DNA of 37,427 nt, taken from contig NZ_HG417091.1 of the NCBI RefSeq assembly GCF_000455445.1, positions 1-37,427 of the forward strand, written 5' to 3'. Shown here piece by piece: positions 17,920-26,495 of the stretch; position 1 is the stretch's first letter; every line of letters begins with the position of its first letter. A program made the position numbers and the translations under genes. The notes below the pieces were generated by a model. It saw only the letters and a program-made list of their open reading frames with translations, did no database searches and had not been told where the DNA came from. The DNA comes from Hoylesella timonensis 4401737 = DSM 22865 = JCM 15640 (GTDB lineage: Bacteria; Bacteroidota; Bacteroidia; Bacteroidales; Bacteroidaceae).

Positions 17920-18647
17920 TAGATATACAAGGCGTTACAAAGTCGTTTGGTCATCTCCAAGTATTAAAAGGCATTGATTTGCACATCAACAAAGGAGAAG
18001 TTGTGAGTATTGTGGGACCGAGTGGTGCTGGCAAAACGACTTTGCTCCAGATAATCGGAACATTAGACCAAGCAGACCAAGGACAAATCATGGTAGATGG
18101 GGTTAGAGTAGACCAGTTATCTTCCAAAAAACTAAGTGATTTTAGAAATCAGCACATTGGTTTTGTATTTCAATTTCATCAACTATTGCCCGAGTTCACT
18201 GCACTCGAGAATGTCATGATTCCTTCATTGATTGCAGGTAAAAGCCAAGTTGAAACAAAGCAGCGTGCCCAAGAGCTACTCCAATATATGGGACTGTTGG
18301 ATCGTGCTCGTCATAAACCCAATGAATTGTCAGGAGGTGAGAAGCAGCGTGTGGCAGTGGCACGAGCATTGGTGAACCATCCAGCCGTGATATTGGCAGA
18401 TGAACCCAGTGGTAGTTTGGATTCTAAGAACAAGACAGAGCTGCATCAGTTGTTTTTTGATTTGCGTAAAGAGTTTGGGCAAACCTTTGTTATTGTGACA
18501 CATGACGAGGGCTTGGCGTCCATCACCGACCGCACCATCCACATGAAAGACGGTAGGCTTATCCAGACTACGCCATGCCAAGCAGAAAATGATGCGCAAT
18601 GTCAACCTTCCGCTCAATGCTCTGAAGATGATACACGTCATTCTTAG
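17916..18647 (+). CDS. lolD: LolD-like ABC transporter ATP-binding protein
   Basis: The 243-residue ATPase has Walker A GPSGAGKT at 34-41, Q-loop Gln86, signature LSGGE at 138-142, Walker B VILADEP at 158-164 and the switch His196. The sequence around [17 protein letters not shown] is characteristic of the LolD/MacB/FtsE group, and LolD (lipoprotein release from the inner membrane) is the best match. The last ~25 residues are a Cys/Gln/Asp-rich tail outside the fold. No membrane partner (LolC/E) is adjacent; instead the gene is translationally coupled (ATGA) to the antiporter. Confidence 0.85.
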   Translation: MIDIQGVTKSFGHLQVLKGIDLHINKGEVVSIVGPSGAGKTTLLQIIGTLDQADQGQIMVDGVRVDQLSSKKLSDFRNQHIGFVFQFHQLLPEFTALENVMIPSLIAGKSQVETKQRAQELLQYMGLLDRARHKPNELSGGEKQRVAVARALVNHPAVILADEPSGSLDSKNKTELHQLFFDLRKEFGQTFVIVTHDEGLASITDRTIHMKDGRLIQTTPCQAENDAQCQPSAQCSEDDTRHS

Positions 18648-18689
18648 GAGCATTCACAAGAATCTTCTATCTAAATATCCAATTGAATA

Positions 18690-19613
18690 ATGAAATACAA
18701 TCAACAAAAACAGCATAAAGACCATACGGGAGAAGAAGTGCTTGAACAAGCCCATGCACCCGAACACTCATGGGTTCGCCTCGGCGATTACAATCGTTTA
18801 GTGATATTAAGAGAGGTGGAATTTGGTTTATATCTTGATGGTGGGGATGAAGGCGAAATATTGTTGCCGAAACGTTATGTGCCAGCACATTATATGATTG
18901 GCGATGCCTTGGATGTCTTTGTCTATTTAGATCAAGATGAACGGTTGGTAGCAACCACCGAAACTCCTTTGGCTAAGGTTGGCGAGTTTGCATTCTTGTC
19001 GTGTTCATGGGTTAATGAGTATGGAGCGTTCTTGAATTGGGGCCTGATGAAAGACTTGTTTTGTCCCTTTCGTGAACAGAAGAAACGCATGGAGATGGGA
19101 CATCAATACATTGTTTATGTCTATGTCGACGAGGAAAGTTATCGAATCGTTTCTTCTGCGAAGGTGGAACATTTTCTCTCTTCCGACAAACCTTCGTATA
19201 AAAGTGGAGATGAGGTAGATATCTTGGTGTGGCAAAAAACAGATTTGGGCTTTAAGGTGATCGTCGACAATCGTTATGGCGGACTTATTTATAACAATCA
19301 GATATTTCGACCAGTACATACTGGCGACCGGTTAAAAGCGTACATTTCTATGGTGCGTGAAGACGGAAAGATTGATGTAACGTTGCAACCGTTTGGACAG
19401 AAACAAACAGAGAACTTTGCAGAAGAGTTGTTGCAATATCTCCGTTCGCATGGTGGATATTGTGAGTTGGGGGATAAGAGCGATGCCGAACTCATCAAAC
19501 AACGCTTCCATGTGAGCAAGAAGACGTATAAAAAGGCTGTCGGAGACTTGTATAAACGTCGATTGATTAGCATTCAACCAGATGGCATCCGATTAGTTGA
19601 AGACCACTCTTAA
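18690..19613 (+). CDS. CvfB-family S1 RNA-binding protein
   Basis: The 307-residue protein resembles CvfB/YitL: S1-like OB folds at about 30-92, 96-160 and 170-233, and a C-terminal winged-helix segment at ~243-303 (DAELIKQRFHVSKKTYKKAVGDLYKRRLI). Members bind RNA; in Staphylococcus CvfB affects virulence gene expression. The N-terminal ~28 residues before WVRLGDYN are an extension, so initiation downstream cannot be ruled out, but the ATG at 18690 is the only obvious start. It lies 42 bases after lolD in the same direction and is followed by a 21-bp terminator stem. Confidence 0.88.
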   Translation: MKYNQQKQHKDHTGEEVLEQAHAPEHSWVRLGDYNRLVILREVEFGLYLDGGDEGEILLPKRYVPAHYMIGDALDVFVYLDQDERLVATTETPLAKVGEFAFLSCSWVNEYGAFLNWGLMKDLFCPFREQKKRMEMGHQYIVYVYVDEESYRIVSSAKVEHFLSSDKPSYKSGDEVDILVWQKTDLGFKVIVDNRYGGLIYNNQIFRPVHTGDRLKAYISMVREDGKIDVTLQPFGQKQTENFAEELLQYLRSHGGYCELGDKSDAELIKQRFHVSKKTYKKAVGDLYKRRLISIQPDGIRLVEDHS

Positions 19614-19654
19614 TAGGATTGCGAACATCTTCAGCACCCCCGTCTATACAATCT

Positions 19655-19707
19655 AAAAAAACTTCTGAAGTGTTGTAGATTCATCGCTACAGCATTTCGG
19701 AAGTTTT
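19655..19707. terminator. Bidirectional terminator between cvfB-like gene and tRNA-Leu
   Basis: Arms 19658-19678 and 19687-19707 pair over 21 positions (three G-T) around an 8-base loop. On the minus strand the stem is followed by seven T residues, so it should terminate the tRNA transcript; on the plus strand the 3' arm ends TTTT. It starts two bases from the tRNA 3' CCA. Confidence 0.85.
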
Positions 19708-19708
19708 G

Positions 19709-19793
19709 TGGTGCGCCCGATAGGACTCGAACCTACACGTCGCAAAACACTAGATCCTAAGTCTAGCGCGTCTACCAATTTCGCCACGGGCGC
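19709..19793 (-). tRNA. tRNA-Leu (anticodon UAG), CCA encoded
   Basis: On the minus strand GCGCCCG (19793-19787) pairs with CGGGCGC (19719-19713), followed by discriminator A and an encoded CCA (19711-19709). The anticodon arm is CTAGA-CTTAGGA-TCTAG, giving anticodon TAG. The T-arm GTAGGTTCGAGTCCTAT and a long variable arm fit a class II tRNA-Leu. Length 85 including CCA. Confidence 0.96.
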
Positions 19794-19810
19794 AAAAAAC
19801 ATTGCGGTTG

Positions 19811-19818
19811 CAAAGTTA
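19811..19818 (-). promoter_or_regulatory. tRNA-Leu -7 promoter box
   Basis: Read on the minus strand this is TAACTTTG, matching TAnnTTTG, placed 18 bases before the mature tRNA 5' end. The -33 region is A/T-rich without a clear TTTG. Confidence 0.5.
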
Positions 19819-19864
19819 ATCAATAATTTTATAAAATAATCTTGTTTGCTCGAAAAATATCGTT

Positions 19865-20152
19865 TTATTCTTCAGAAGCTCCTCTTTTAGGAGACTTCTT
19901 CTCAAGTTGTAACTTTTTCTTCAGTCTCTTCCATCCTTCCACTCCGATGATAGTAAGCCCACTATACTGACAGGTTTTAGCTAAACCAAAGAGTATCGTC
20001 CACCAAACACCTTTGGCAGTTGCGCTTATTGGCAATAACATTTGTGCAAAGGAAAGAATGTAGAAAGGAATGCACATGCCTAATACGATAACACCTGTCC
20101 GAAATGACAAGCTTTTTAACCATTGATGAAAGAGAGTGAGTAGTCGTTTCAT
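19865..20152 (-). CDS. Small conserved-looking membrane protein
   Basis: The 95-residue product has two predicted membrane helices (about residues 19-42 and 48-68: GVIVLGMCIPFYILSFAQMLLPI and VWWTILFGLAKTCQYSGLTIIG) and a basic C-terminus rich in Lys. I recall similar small proteins in Bacteroides but know no function. It lies 58 bases after the S41 peptidase gene in the same direction and may be the last gene of the parC operon. Confidence 0.7.
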   Translation of the reverse strand: MKRLLTLFHQWLKSLSFRTGVIVLGMCIPFYILSFAQMLLPISATAKGVWWTILFGLAKTCQYSGLTIIGVEGWKRLKKKLQLEKKSPKRGASEE

Positions 20153-20210
20153 GCTGTTGATGATACTTTTGGGTTAGCAATGATAGTGAAGATAATGGTA
20201 TGACATCTCG

Positions 20211-21227
20211 CTATTTAGTTGTTGTTGGAATGTGAGTACTTGATAGTAGCTTTCGTGCAAACTCAATAAGCGTGTCTTCACCCTTTAAAGTGTCCATCTT
20301 TTTCATCATAACAACGTAGTCGGGGTCTATACCAAATTCTGTACTTTTCTTGTTTGCGTCAAAGATAGGGCATGCAGAGAATCTTACTCCCCACCCATTC
20401 GGCAGCTCGCTCGAAAAAGGAAGTCCGGCTCCTCCACCAGTCTTATCTCCTACAATTGTCACTTGTGGACAAGCCTTCATGTATTTAACAAATTCGTTGG
20501 CTGCACTAAAGACCTCCCGATTGGTTAGCACAATCACTTTCTTTTGCCACCTAACACCTTTGGCAGGGTGTAAAATTTGTTCACGCATCCTTGAAAAATC
20601 TTGATGCCCTTTGCCTGTTTTGTGTTGTATGTAGCCAACTAATAAATCCTCATTGGTAAAGCGGCTTGCTAACTGTTCTGCAGAAGTTAACATCCCACCG
20701 CCATTTCCTCTAATATCTATAATGAGTCCATTGCAAGGTGCTAAATAGAATAAAATGTTATCCAAGTTGCCCGATCCAATAGCTCCCTCAAACGAACGAC
20801 AGGAGATGTATCCCACGTGATCGTCTAAAATGCAATACCGCATACCAGCCGTGATGCGATAGTCGGTGCCGATATAGTGGTCAATAAGTGTTTCATCAAA
20901 ATTCTTTGGATAGTCTTCATGCCATCTCCAATACCGTCCATGATCAAAGCTTGTGTAAAGATTCACATGTCCATCTTTGAGTTCGGCAAGCATTTTAGCC
21001 ATGATTTGAAACTGTTGGTACTCCGTTAGCCGTTGATTCATTTGGTGAGAGTATCGTTGATAGATAGCATACCAGTCGATTCTTTTTTCTTCGAAGAAGC
21101 AATAGTGCTCATCTAAAATTTTCCATAAGGCTTCTAAATTGCCTTGTGGGGTATCTTCAAACACTTCGTCCTGCGTGCAACTACATAGCCCCAGACTTAA
21201 TACGAGTATGCATAAGAGCTTTTTCAT
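20211..21227 (-). CDS. S41-family peptidase lipoprotein
   Basis: The 338-residue protein has a lipoprotein signal with lipobox LCSC (Cys17). It matches S41 (C-terminal processing/tricorn-core type) peptidases: DGHVNLY at 85-91, DIRGNGGG at 171-178 and VFSAANEF with the likely nucleophile Ser241, then GDKTGGGAGLP at 260-270. I see no PDZ domain, which many family members have between these parts. The ATG at 21227 is chosen because it gives the lipoprotein signal and a four-base overlap with the upstream gene; the frame is open further upstream to 21422 but that part antiparallels no known domain. Substrate unknown. Confidence 0.87.
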   Translation of the reverse strand: MKKLLCILVLSLGLCSCTQDEVFEDTPQGNLEALWKILDEHYCFFEEKRIDWYAIYQRYSHQMNQRLTEYQQFQIMAKMLAELKDGHVNLYTSFDHGRYWRWHEDYPKNFDETLIDHYIGTDYRITAGMRYCILDDHVGYISCRSFEGAIGSGNLDNILFYLAPCNGLIIDIRGNGGGMLTSAEQLASRFTNEDLLVGYIQHKTGKGHQDFSRMREQILHPAKGVRWQKKVIVLTNREVFSAANEFVKYMKACPQVTIVGDKTGGGAGLPFSSELPNGWGVRFSACPIFDANKKSTEFGIDPDYVVMMKKMDTLKGEDTLIEFARKLLSSTHIPTTTK

Positions 21228-22063
21228 GGTAGGATATGTGTGAGTGTAAATTTCTTCACTAAGCCTATTACGAGAGCGTTTGAATAGGAGTGATACTTCA
21301 AGTTGTTCACGTTTGCTTGTTGGTAATCTCCCAAATAGCCCACTCTGAAAGTTGTTTTCCAGAGTGTAAAGTCGAGTGTAACCAACTGTTTCAAAGCAGG
21401 GGCGTTTCCTAAATGGGTACAAACGATGTTGTGGTCGTAGTCGCCCCTTGAAAAAATCTCGTAATAAGACTGTCCGTAATTAGGCGAGAACATCATTCCT
21501 ATGATAGGAGTAGATAATTCATAGCGTAATTGTAGGGGAACTTTTTGTATTTTTAGTGCGTAGGAAAGGATGAGGGCAGGCGCGATATTGACTCCTAACT
21601 TGGCTTGCATCGGATTATTGCCGTTTCTTCCATTATAGAGTGCGCCTGCATGTAGGTTCATTTTCCCACCCGTCATCAACTGTAAATGCTTTTCAAAGAG
21701 CTGCCATTGGTAAAAGACACCATATTCAAATTGGTACATTCCTTCCATTTCGTAGGCATTCTTTGCCCGATTCTTGACGTAGGTGAAGTTGCCTTGATGA
21801 ATTTTCAGTTGCATCCAGCGACTCTCTTCTTTTGTTCGCATGATGTGTGAAAGGTAGTCAATGCGATACCCCGTATATGTTTCGGCAGACAGATAAGTGT
21901 CCAATAAAGACGCTTGTCCATAGCCTATCATATCACTTTTTGTCGTGATACGTTGGGGTAGTGCCCTCTCTTCTTGCGCTATTGTGCTTATCGTTCCGCC
22001 CATCAAGATGAAAGCGACAGCTATTCCCCTCACGCTTATCTTATTTAGGAGCCAATTCCTCAT
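21224..22063 (-). CDS. DUF3316-like secreted or outer-membrane protein
   Basis: The 279-residue protein has a signal peptide ending near TIAQ (residue 29) and a beta-rich mature part with alternating aromatic strands (TYTGYRIDYLSHIM, YQFEYGVFYQWQLF, LQLRYELSTPIIGMMFSPNYGQSYYEIF, ending NALVIGLVKKFTL), as in a small outer-membrane barrel. It matches my memory of DUF3316 from Bacteroidetes; function unknown. The start lies 23 bases inside the parC 3' end and the stop overlaps the S41 start by four bases, so the three genes appear translationally coupled. Confidence 0.8.
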   Translation of the reverse strand: MRNWLLNKISVRGIAVAFILMGGTISTIAQEERALPQRITTKSDMIGYGQASLLDTYLSAETYTGYRIDYLSHIMRTKEESRWMQLKIHQGNFTYVKNRAKNAYEMEGMYQFEYGVFYQWQLFEKHLQLMTGGKMNLHAGALYNGRNGNNPMQAKLGVNIAPALILSYALKIQKVPLQLRYELSTPIIGMMFSPNYGQSYYEIFSRGDYDHNIVCTHLGNAPALKQLVTLDFTLWKTTFRVGYLGDYQQANVNNLKYHSYSNALVIGLVKKFTLTHILP

Positions 22064-24758
22064 CGTTAAACAAACTTAGTTGCCCCGTTATTTCGTCAAT
22101 CACTTGTTGCTGACTCTTTCCAGCATCAGGGTCAAGATTTTCTTCTTCATCATCATTGGCGTCTTCTTCTGGCTCGTCATCTTGCTCAACTACGGGTTGG
22201 CGTGTTGGTTCGAGTTCTTCTATCTTGTCTATTTCCCAAGTAGTAAGACGCTTTCCTTTTGCCTTAAAGCCTTTTACAGCAATAAACTCCTCGACGTCAA
22301 TCTCTTGGCTGGGACGTGAAGAATCATTACCTCCAAAGGTAAGTAACAAGCGAGGATAGGCAACTTCGGTAAGTAAAACCAATTTGTTGTTTGGGTTCTC
22401 TCCTAAGTAGTTTTGCTTTTTCTTCATTGCCTCCATCGTAAAGCGCTTTACATACGGATAGTTTTGGTTGTCAGCATCAAACAGCACGGCTGTCCATACC
22501 TTCGCATCGTCCCATTTCTCTATAATTTGGATATTGTCATCGTAGTGATTGTTGGCATCGAAGTCGGTGATGTAGAATTCCCCATTGTCAAGCACCACCA
22601 AGATAGAGTCATCATCGTTGAACTCACCTAAATAGCGTCCGTGTTCCTCATAGTTAATGCGATTTACATCAGGGTCAAACCATACCTTCCTACCGCCCAG
22701 TGTACTGTGCCCATGGCTCTTTAGTCCTATGCGGTGAATAGGCTTCTTGGAAACAATATTTCCTTTGGCACTGCGCGATTTAATCTTGATGTCAGAAAAA
22801 TCTTTTTCGATGAAGATGTTTTGTCTTGGCTTGGAAGGGTCAGGCTCTAATGTTATCTTTATCACTTCAGCTTCTCCGTTTGGATTGGCAGTAAAATATA
22901 CTACTCTAGAATTGGGCTTACCTTGAGTCAAGTCGTACTCTTTGTCACGAGTGAAATTGGTAACATTAAAACGCTTGATGAAATATATTCCGCTTTTGCC
23001 GTCCTTGTAAACAACGTTGTAAGTAGTACGCTTGTCGTTTTTCTTGAACACCTGAACGTGAATCACATTCTTGCCCACAAATATCTTGTCTGCTACCCTT
23101 ATGATTTTGTACTTACCGTCACGATAAAAAATAATGATATCGTCAATGTCCGAACAGTTACATACAAACTCGTCCTTTTTTAGTCCTGTTCCTACAAACC
23201 CTTCTTGTCGATTGATGTAAAGCTTTTCATTGGCTTCTACCACCTTCGTAGCTTCAATGGTGTCAAAGCTGCGTATCTCTGTAAGTCGTGGATGCTCTTT
23301 GCCATATTTGGTTTGGATAAATTCAAACCAATTGATGGTTACATCCGTCATGTGTGCCAAGTCGTGGTCTATTTCTTTAATTTCGGCTTTGGTACGCACA
23401 ATGAAATCATTTGCTTTGTCTTTGTTGAATTTAAGGATGCGGTGCATCTTGATTTCCAACAGTCGCAAGATGTCGTCGCGTGTTACCTCTCTGATGAAAT
23501 GCGGCTTAAAGGGTTCCAATCGGTCATCCACGTGTGCCACAGCCGCATCTATATCTTTGGCTTCTTCAAATTTCTTATCTTTGTAGATACGTTCTTCGAT
23601 AAATATCTTCTCAAGCGAAGCAAAAAATAATTGTTCTAATAGTTCGTTGCGCCTAATTTCCAATTCCTTGCGCAGCAATCCCATGGTGCTATCTACGCTG
23701 TGGCGCAACACATCGCTCACAGTTAAAAACACAGGCTTATTATCTTCTATCACACAGCAGTTGGGTGATATATTGATTTCGCAATCGGAAAAAGCATATA
23801 GGGCATCAATTGTTTTGTCGCTACTAATTCCCGGCGACAGATGAACTTGTATCTCCACTTCGGCAGCTGTGTTGTCGTCTACTTTCCTGGCTTTTATTTT
23901 CCCCTTGTCAATGGCTTTGAGAATAGAGTCAATGAGCGTTGTCGTTGTCTTGCTAAATGGAATTTCCTTGATTACCAGCGTCTTATTGTCTAACTTTTCA
24001 ATCTTAGCACGTACTTTTAGCGTTCCTCCTCGTTGTCCGTCGTTGTATTTTTCTACGTCAATGCTACCACCCGTAGGAAAGTCTGGATACAGTGTAAAGG
24101 GCTCGCCTTTCAGATAATGAATAGCAGCTTGGCAAATTTCATTGAGATTGTGAGGTAGTATCTTCGAACTCAAGCCTACCGCAATGCCCTCTGCACCCTG
24201 TGTGAGGAGCAATGGGAACTTGGCTGGGAGTGTGATAGGCTCTTTGTTTCTGCCGTCATAACTGAGTTGCCAGTCGGTCGTTTTAGGGTTAAAAACAACA
24301 TCAAGGGCAAATTTAGACAGTCGAGCTTCAATATAACGTGGTGCAGCAGCACGGTCGCCTGTCAAGATATTTCCCCAGTTACCCTGCGTGTCAATGAGTA
24401 AATCCTTTTGTCCCATTTGCACCAACGCATCGCCAATAGAAGCATCTCCATGAGGATGAAACTGCATGGTATGCCCCACAATGTTGGCAACCTTATTATA
24501 TCGTCCATCATCCATGCGCTTCATGGAGTGCAGAATGCGTCGCTGCACAGGTTTTAGACCGTCCTCTATGTGTGGAACGGCACGCTCTAAGATGACATAC
24601 GAGGCGTAATCCAAAAACCAATTTTTGTACATCCCACTCAAATGGTGCACTGCTGAAGCGTCAAATCGGTCGGCTGGTTGGTAGTCAGAATGCTGGTCGG
24701 TAGTCAATTCGTTGTCTTCTAATTCTATATCGTCTTGTTGGTTTGTCTCTTTGCTCAT
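22041..24758 (-). CDS. parC: DNA topoisomerase IV subunit A (ParC/GyrA type)
   Basis: This subunit breaks and rejoins DNA to decatenate chromosomes, working with ParE (not in the window). The 905-residue protein has the catalytic Tyr142 in AAPRYIEARLS, the quinolone-resistance region HPHGDASIGDALVQM at 101-115 and DGLKPVQRRILHSM near 66-79. A C-terminal beta-pinwheel region follows from about 530, ending in an acidic tail (residues ~850-885). The N-terminal HHLSGMYKNWFLDYASYVILERAVPHIEDG is the form I know from Bacteroidota ParC rather than GyrA, but GyrA/ParC confusion is possible. The ATG at 24758 fits the promoter; the upstream in-frame ATG at 24815 lies above the -7 box. Confidence 0.92.
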   Translation of the reverse strand: MSKETNQQDDIELEDNELTTDQHSDYQPADRFDASAVHHLSGMYKNWFLDYASYVILERAVPHIEDGLKPVQRRILHSMKRMDDGRYNKVANIVGHTMQFHPHGDASIGDALVQMGQKDLLIDTQGNWGNILTGDRAAAPRYIEARLSKFALDVVFNPKTTDWQLSYDGRNKEPITLPAKFPLLLTQGAEGIAVGLSSKILPHNLNEICQAAIHYLKGEPFTLYPDFPTGGSIDVEKYNDGQRGGTLKVRAKIEKLDNKTLVIKEIPFSKTTTTLIDSILKAIDKGKIKARKVDDNTAAEVEIQVHLSPGISSDKTIDALYAFSDCEINISPNCCVIEDNKPVFLTVSDVLRHSVDSTMGLLRKELEIRRNELLEQLFFASLEKIFIEERIYKDKKFEEAKDIDAAVAHVDDRLEPFKPHFIREVTRDDILRLLEIKMHRILKFNKDKANDFIVRTKAEIKEIDHDLAHMTDVTINWFEFIQTKYGKEHPRLTEIRSFDTIEATKVVEANEKLYINRQEGFVGTGLKKDEFVCNCSDIDDIIIFYRDGKYKIIRVADKIFVGKNVIHVQVFKKNDKRTTYNVVYKDGKSGIYFIKRFNVTNFTRDKEYDLTQGKPNSRVVYFTANPNGEAEVIKITLEPDPSKPRQNIFIEKDFSDIKIKSRSAKGNIVSKKPIHRIGLKSHGHSTLGGRKVWFDPDVNRINYEEHGRYLGEFNDDDSILVVLDNGEFYITDFDANNHYDDNIQIIEKWDDAKVWTAVLFDADNQNYPYVKRFTMEAMKKKQNYLGENPNNKLVLLTEVAYPRLLLTFGGNDSSRPSQEIDVEEFIAVKGFKAKGKRLTTWEIDKIEELEPTRQPVVEQDDEPEEDANDDEEENLDPDAGKSQQQVIDEITGQLSLFNDEELAPK

Positions 24759-24792
24759 GAACTTTTCTGTATAGGTAGATTTACTCAACTTG

Positions 24793-24824
24793 CAAAAGTA
24801 GGAAAAAAATGGCACTTTTGCAAA
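24793..24824 (-). promoter_or_regulatory. parC promoter
   Basis: On the minus strand TTTG (24824-24821), a 20-base spacer, then TACTTTTG (24800-24793) match the Bacteroidota consensus. This places transcription start near 24787 and supports the ATG at 24758. Confidence 0.75.
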
Positions 24825-24900
24825 TCATTTACCATCTTTACACGCCCATGATGTCATGAAAACAAAGCAAATAAAAATGTTGAAAAATTAGGACATTCGT

Positions 24901-25240
24901 TCAAAATACGCGCGTTTTTACAACCAAGTGTCTCTTTGGTTGGAAATATGCGAGTTTTATAGTTGGCTGATAATCTGTGACTTTACTAAAAATAGCATCT
25001 CCTTTTGTTTGTTGAAGCAATGTTATAATGGCGTTGAAGCATGTAGTTAACCGCCCAATCTACATACTCTAAGGCTCTTATCTGCGATATATAGGAGTGT
25101 TATCTCAATGCTTCAAGTATTTTCAGCGCTTAAAATGGAGATTTTATGCCATTTCCACCTCTGTTTTTTCTCTATTTTTCAACTTGAAAATTTTGAAATT
25201 TTCGGACAAGACAGGCGTGTTTTTATGTACCTTAGTGTAA
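24901..25240 (+). repeat. Intergenic repeat family, copy B (divergent)
   Basis: The stretch fills the gap between parC and yaaA and lies in the orientation opposite to both. It shares the order of motifs of copies A and C: an outer CGCGT 24911-24915 / ATGCG 24948-24952 pair enclosing a 7-bp hairpin CAACCAA 24921-24927 / TTGGTTG 24936-24942, then a GGCGTTGAAGCATGT segment like 15427-15436 of copy A, then a TCTATTTT...TTTTCGGACA tail. Identity to A is clearly lower than A to C. I see no gene in it. Confidence 0.55.
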
Positions 25241-25300
25241 GATAAAAATCATTTTTAATGCAACAAAAAGATGTTCACATAGTGCAATTTAGTCAAACGA

Positions 25301-26059
25301 TTAGAGAACAAATACCAGCTCATCGCCCTTGCTCTCTTGCTCATTATACACAAATCCTTCGTATTCAAAGGTTTTGAGGGCATCGACAGTGTGGGCATGA
25401 TGTATAATAGCATGGCGTGCTAAACCGCCACGGCACATTTTAGTGTACACTACAATGGTCTTCAGCTTTCCATTTTTTCGCACTTTGAAGGCAGGTTCTA
25501 TGATGCGAACCGATTTCTTGATGCGCTTCCAATCAAACATTTTCTTCATTTCCGCACTCGCCAAATTCAGCAGCATACCATCGTCAGCACGAACGGCATC
25601 AATGAGGAGTTGTGTGAGGCGTGGTTTCCAAAAATCAAACATCGTTTGGTTGTCGTATTCGGGGAGCTGAACGCATCCCTCTAATCGATAGTTCTTAATG
25701 CCGTTGAGTGGGCGTAGTAGTCCATAGAGAAACGAAGTGAGCCACAAATGCTGGTCGGCATATTGAAGTTGCTGAACCGACATTGATGCAGCATCCAACC
25801 TTTTATATACGATTCCGTTGTAAGCAAGAATAGCGGGTAGAGTGGGCGAAGGCTCTAAAAAATGCGTATAACGTAGCTTGTTGAGTGAAGCCAATTGGGG
25901 ATTGATTTGCAACATCTCCGACAATTCAGTGGTGCTATATTTCATCAAGTACACCGACGTTTGCTCAGCTTCGTGTTGAAACTGCGGCAGCGTGCTTGGT
26001 AGAGCCAAGTCTGGCGCAGCATCAGCCATGTCCTTTGCGCAAGAGAGTAGTATTTGCAT
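25301..26059 (-). CDS. yaaA: YaaA (DUF328) peroxide-stress protein
   Basis: The 252-residue protein matches YaaA, which in E. coli is induced by OxyR and lowers free iron during H2O2 stress. Family motifs: MQILLSCAKDM at the start (usually ISPAKxL), AILAYNGIVYKRLDA (family: A.L.F.GDVY.GLDA), LWLTSFLYGLLRPLNGIKNYRLE, LLNLASAEMKK and IIEPAFKVRKNGK, then KMCRGGLARHAI. Length is normal. A TACTTTTG box on the minus strand (26084-26077) lies 18 bases before the start. No OxyR site is recognisable by eye. Confidence 0.92.
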   Translation of the reverse strand: MQILLSCAKDMADAAPDLALPSTLPQFQHEAEQTSVYLMKYSTTELSEMLQINPQLASLNKLRYTHFLEPSPTLPAILAYNGIVYKRLDAASMSVQQLQYADQHLWLTSFLYGLLRPLNGIKNYRLEGCVQLPEYDNQTMFDFWKPRLTQLLIDAVRADDGMLLNLASAEMKKMFDWKRIKKSVRIIEPAFKVRKNGKLKTIVVYTKMCRGGLARHAIIHHAHTVDALKTFEYEGFVYNEQESKGDELVFVL

Positions 26060-26076
26060 CTTGATAGTTTTGGCAA

Positions 26077-26084
26077 CAAAAGTA
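26077..26084 (-). promoter_or_regulatory. yaaA -7 promoter box
   Basis: CAAAAGTA on the plus strand reads TACTTTTG on the minus strand, matching TAnnTTTG. The nearest CAAA that could be -33 is 28 bases away, so the -33 element is poor. Confidence 0.45.
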
Positions 26085-26347
26085 CGAAAAGTATCGGATA
26101 ATTTAGGGAAAACAAATGCAAAATTTCACGACCATTTTTATATGATGATGGTTTTACTTCAGCAGTTACCAACTTGCAATGCGCTATGAAAGTTGACGTA
26201 TGTGCAGGGGCGACTTCTATTCATGTAGCAAATAATTTTTGCTTGAGCAAAGAGTTTGTCGCAGAAATAAGCATCTGCTTATATGTTAAAATGATAGTTT
26301 TCGTTACAAATTTTGAAAATAAATATAAAGAGTAGGCTAAAAATGTA

Positions 26348-26355
26348 TATATTTG
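26348..26355 (+). promoter_or_regulatory. -7 promoter box of the metalloprotease-SusCD operon
   Basis: TATATTTG followed by C matches TAnnTTTG. The nearest TTTG upstream (26312-26315) is 32 bases away, so there is no proper -33 box, which is common for activator-dependent promoters. The leader is about 135 nt. The rest of the gap 26060-26347 is A/T-rich with nothing else I can name. Confidence 0.5.
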
Positions 26356-26371
26356 CAAAATTATAGAAAAG

Positions 26372-26455
26372 AAATCGCCATATTCATGAATCGCACTCTC
26401 TATGTTGGACGAGTTAAGACACCGTGTTTAGGGAATTGATGAAGAGCGGCGATTT
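26372..26455 (+). other. Possible leader stem before the metalloprotease gene
   Basis: AAATCGCC at 26372-26379 is the exact reverse complement of GGCGATTT at 26448-26455, enclosing 68 bases in the predicted leader. It could close a structured 5' UTR. An 8-bp match at this distance can arise by chance. Confidence 0.3.
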
Positions 26456-26495
26456 TAAGAACTGTAAACAATATTCATAATTATAAAATGCTACT

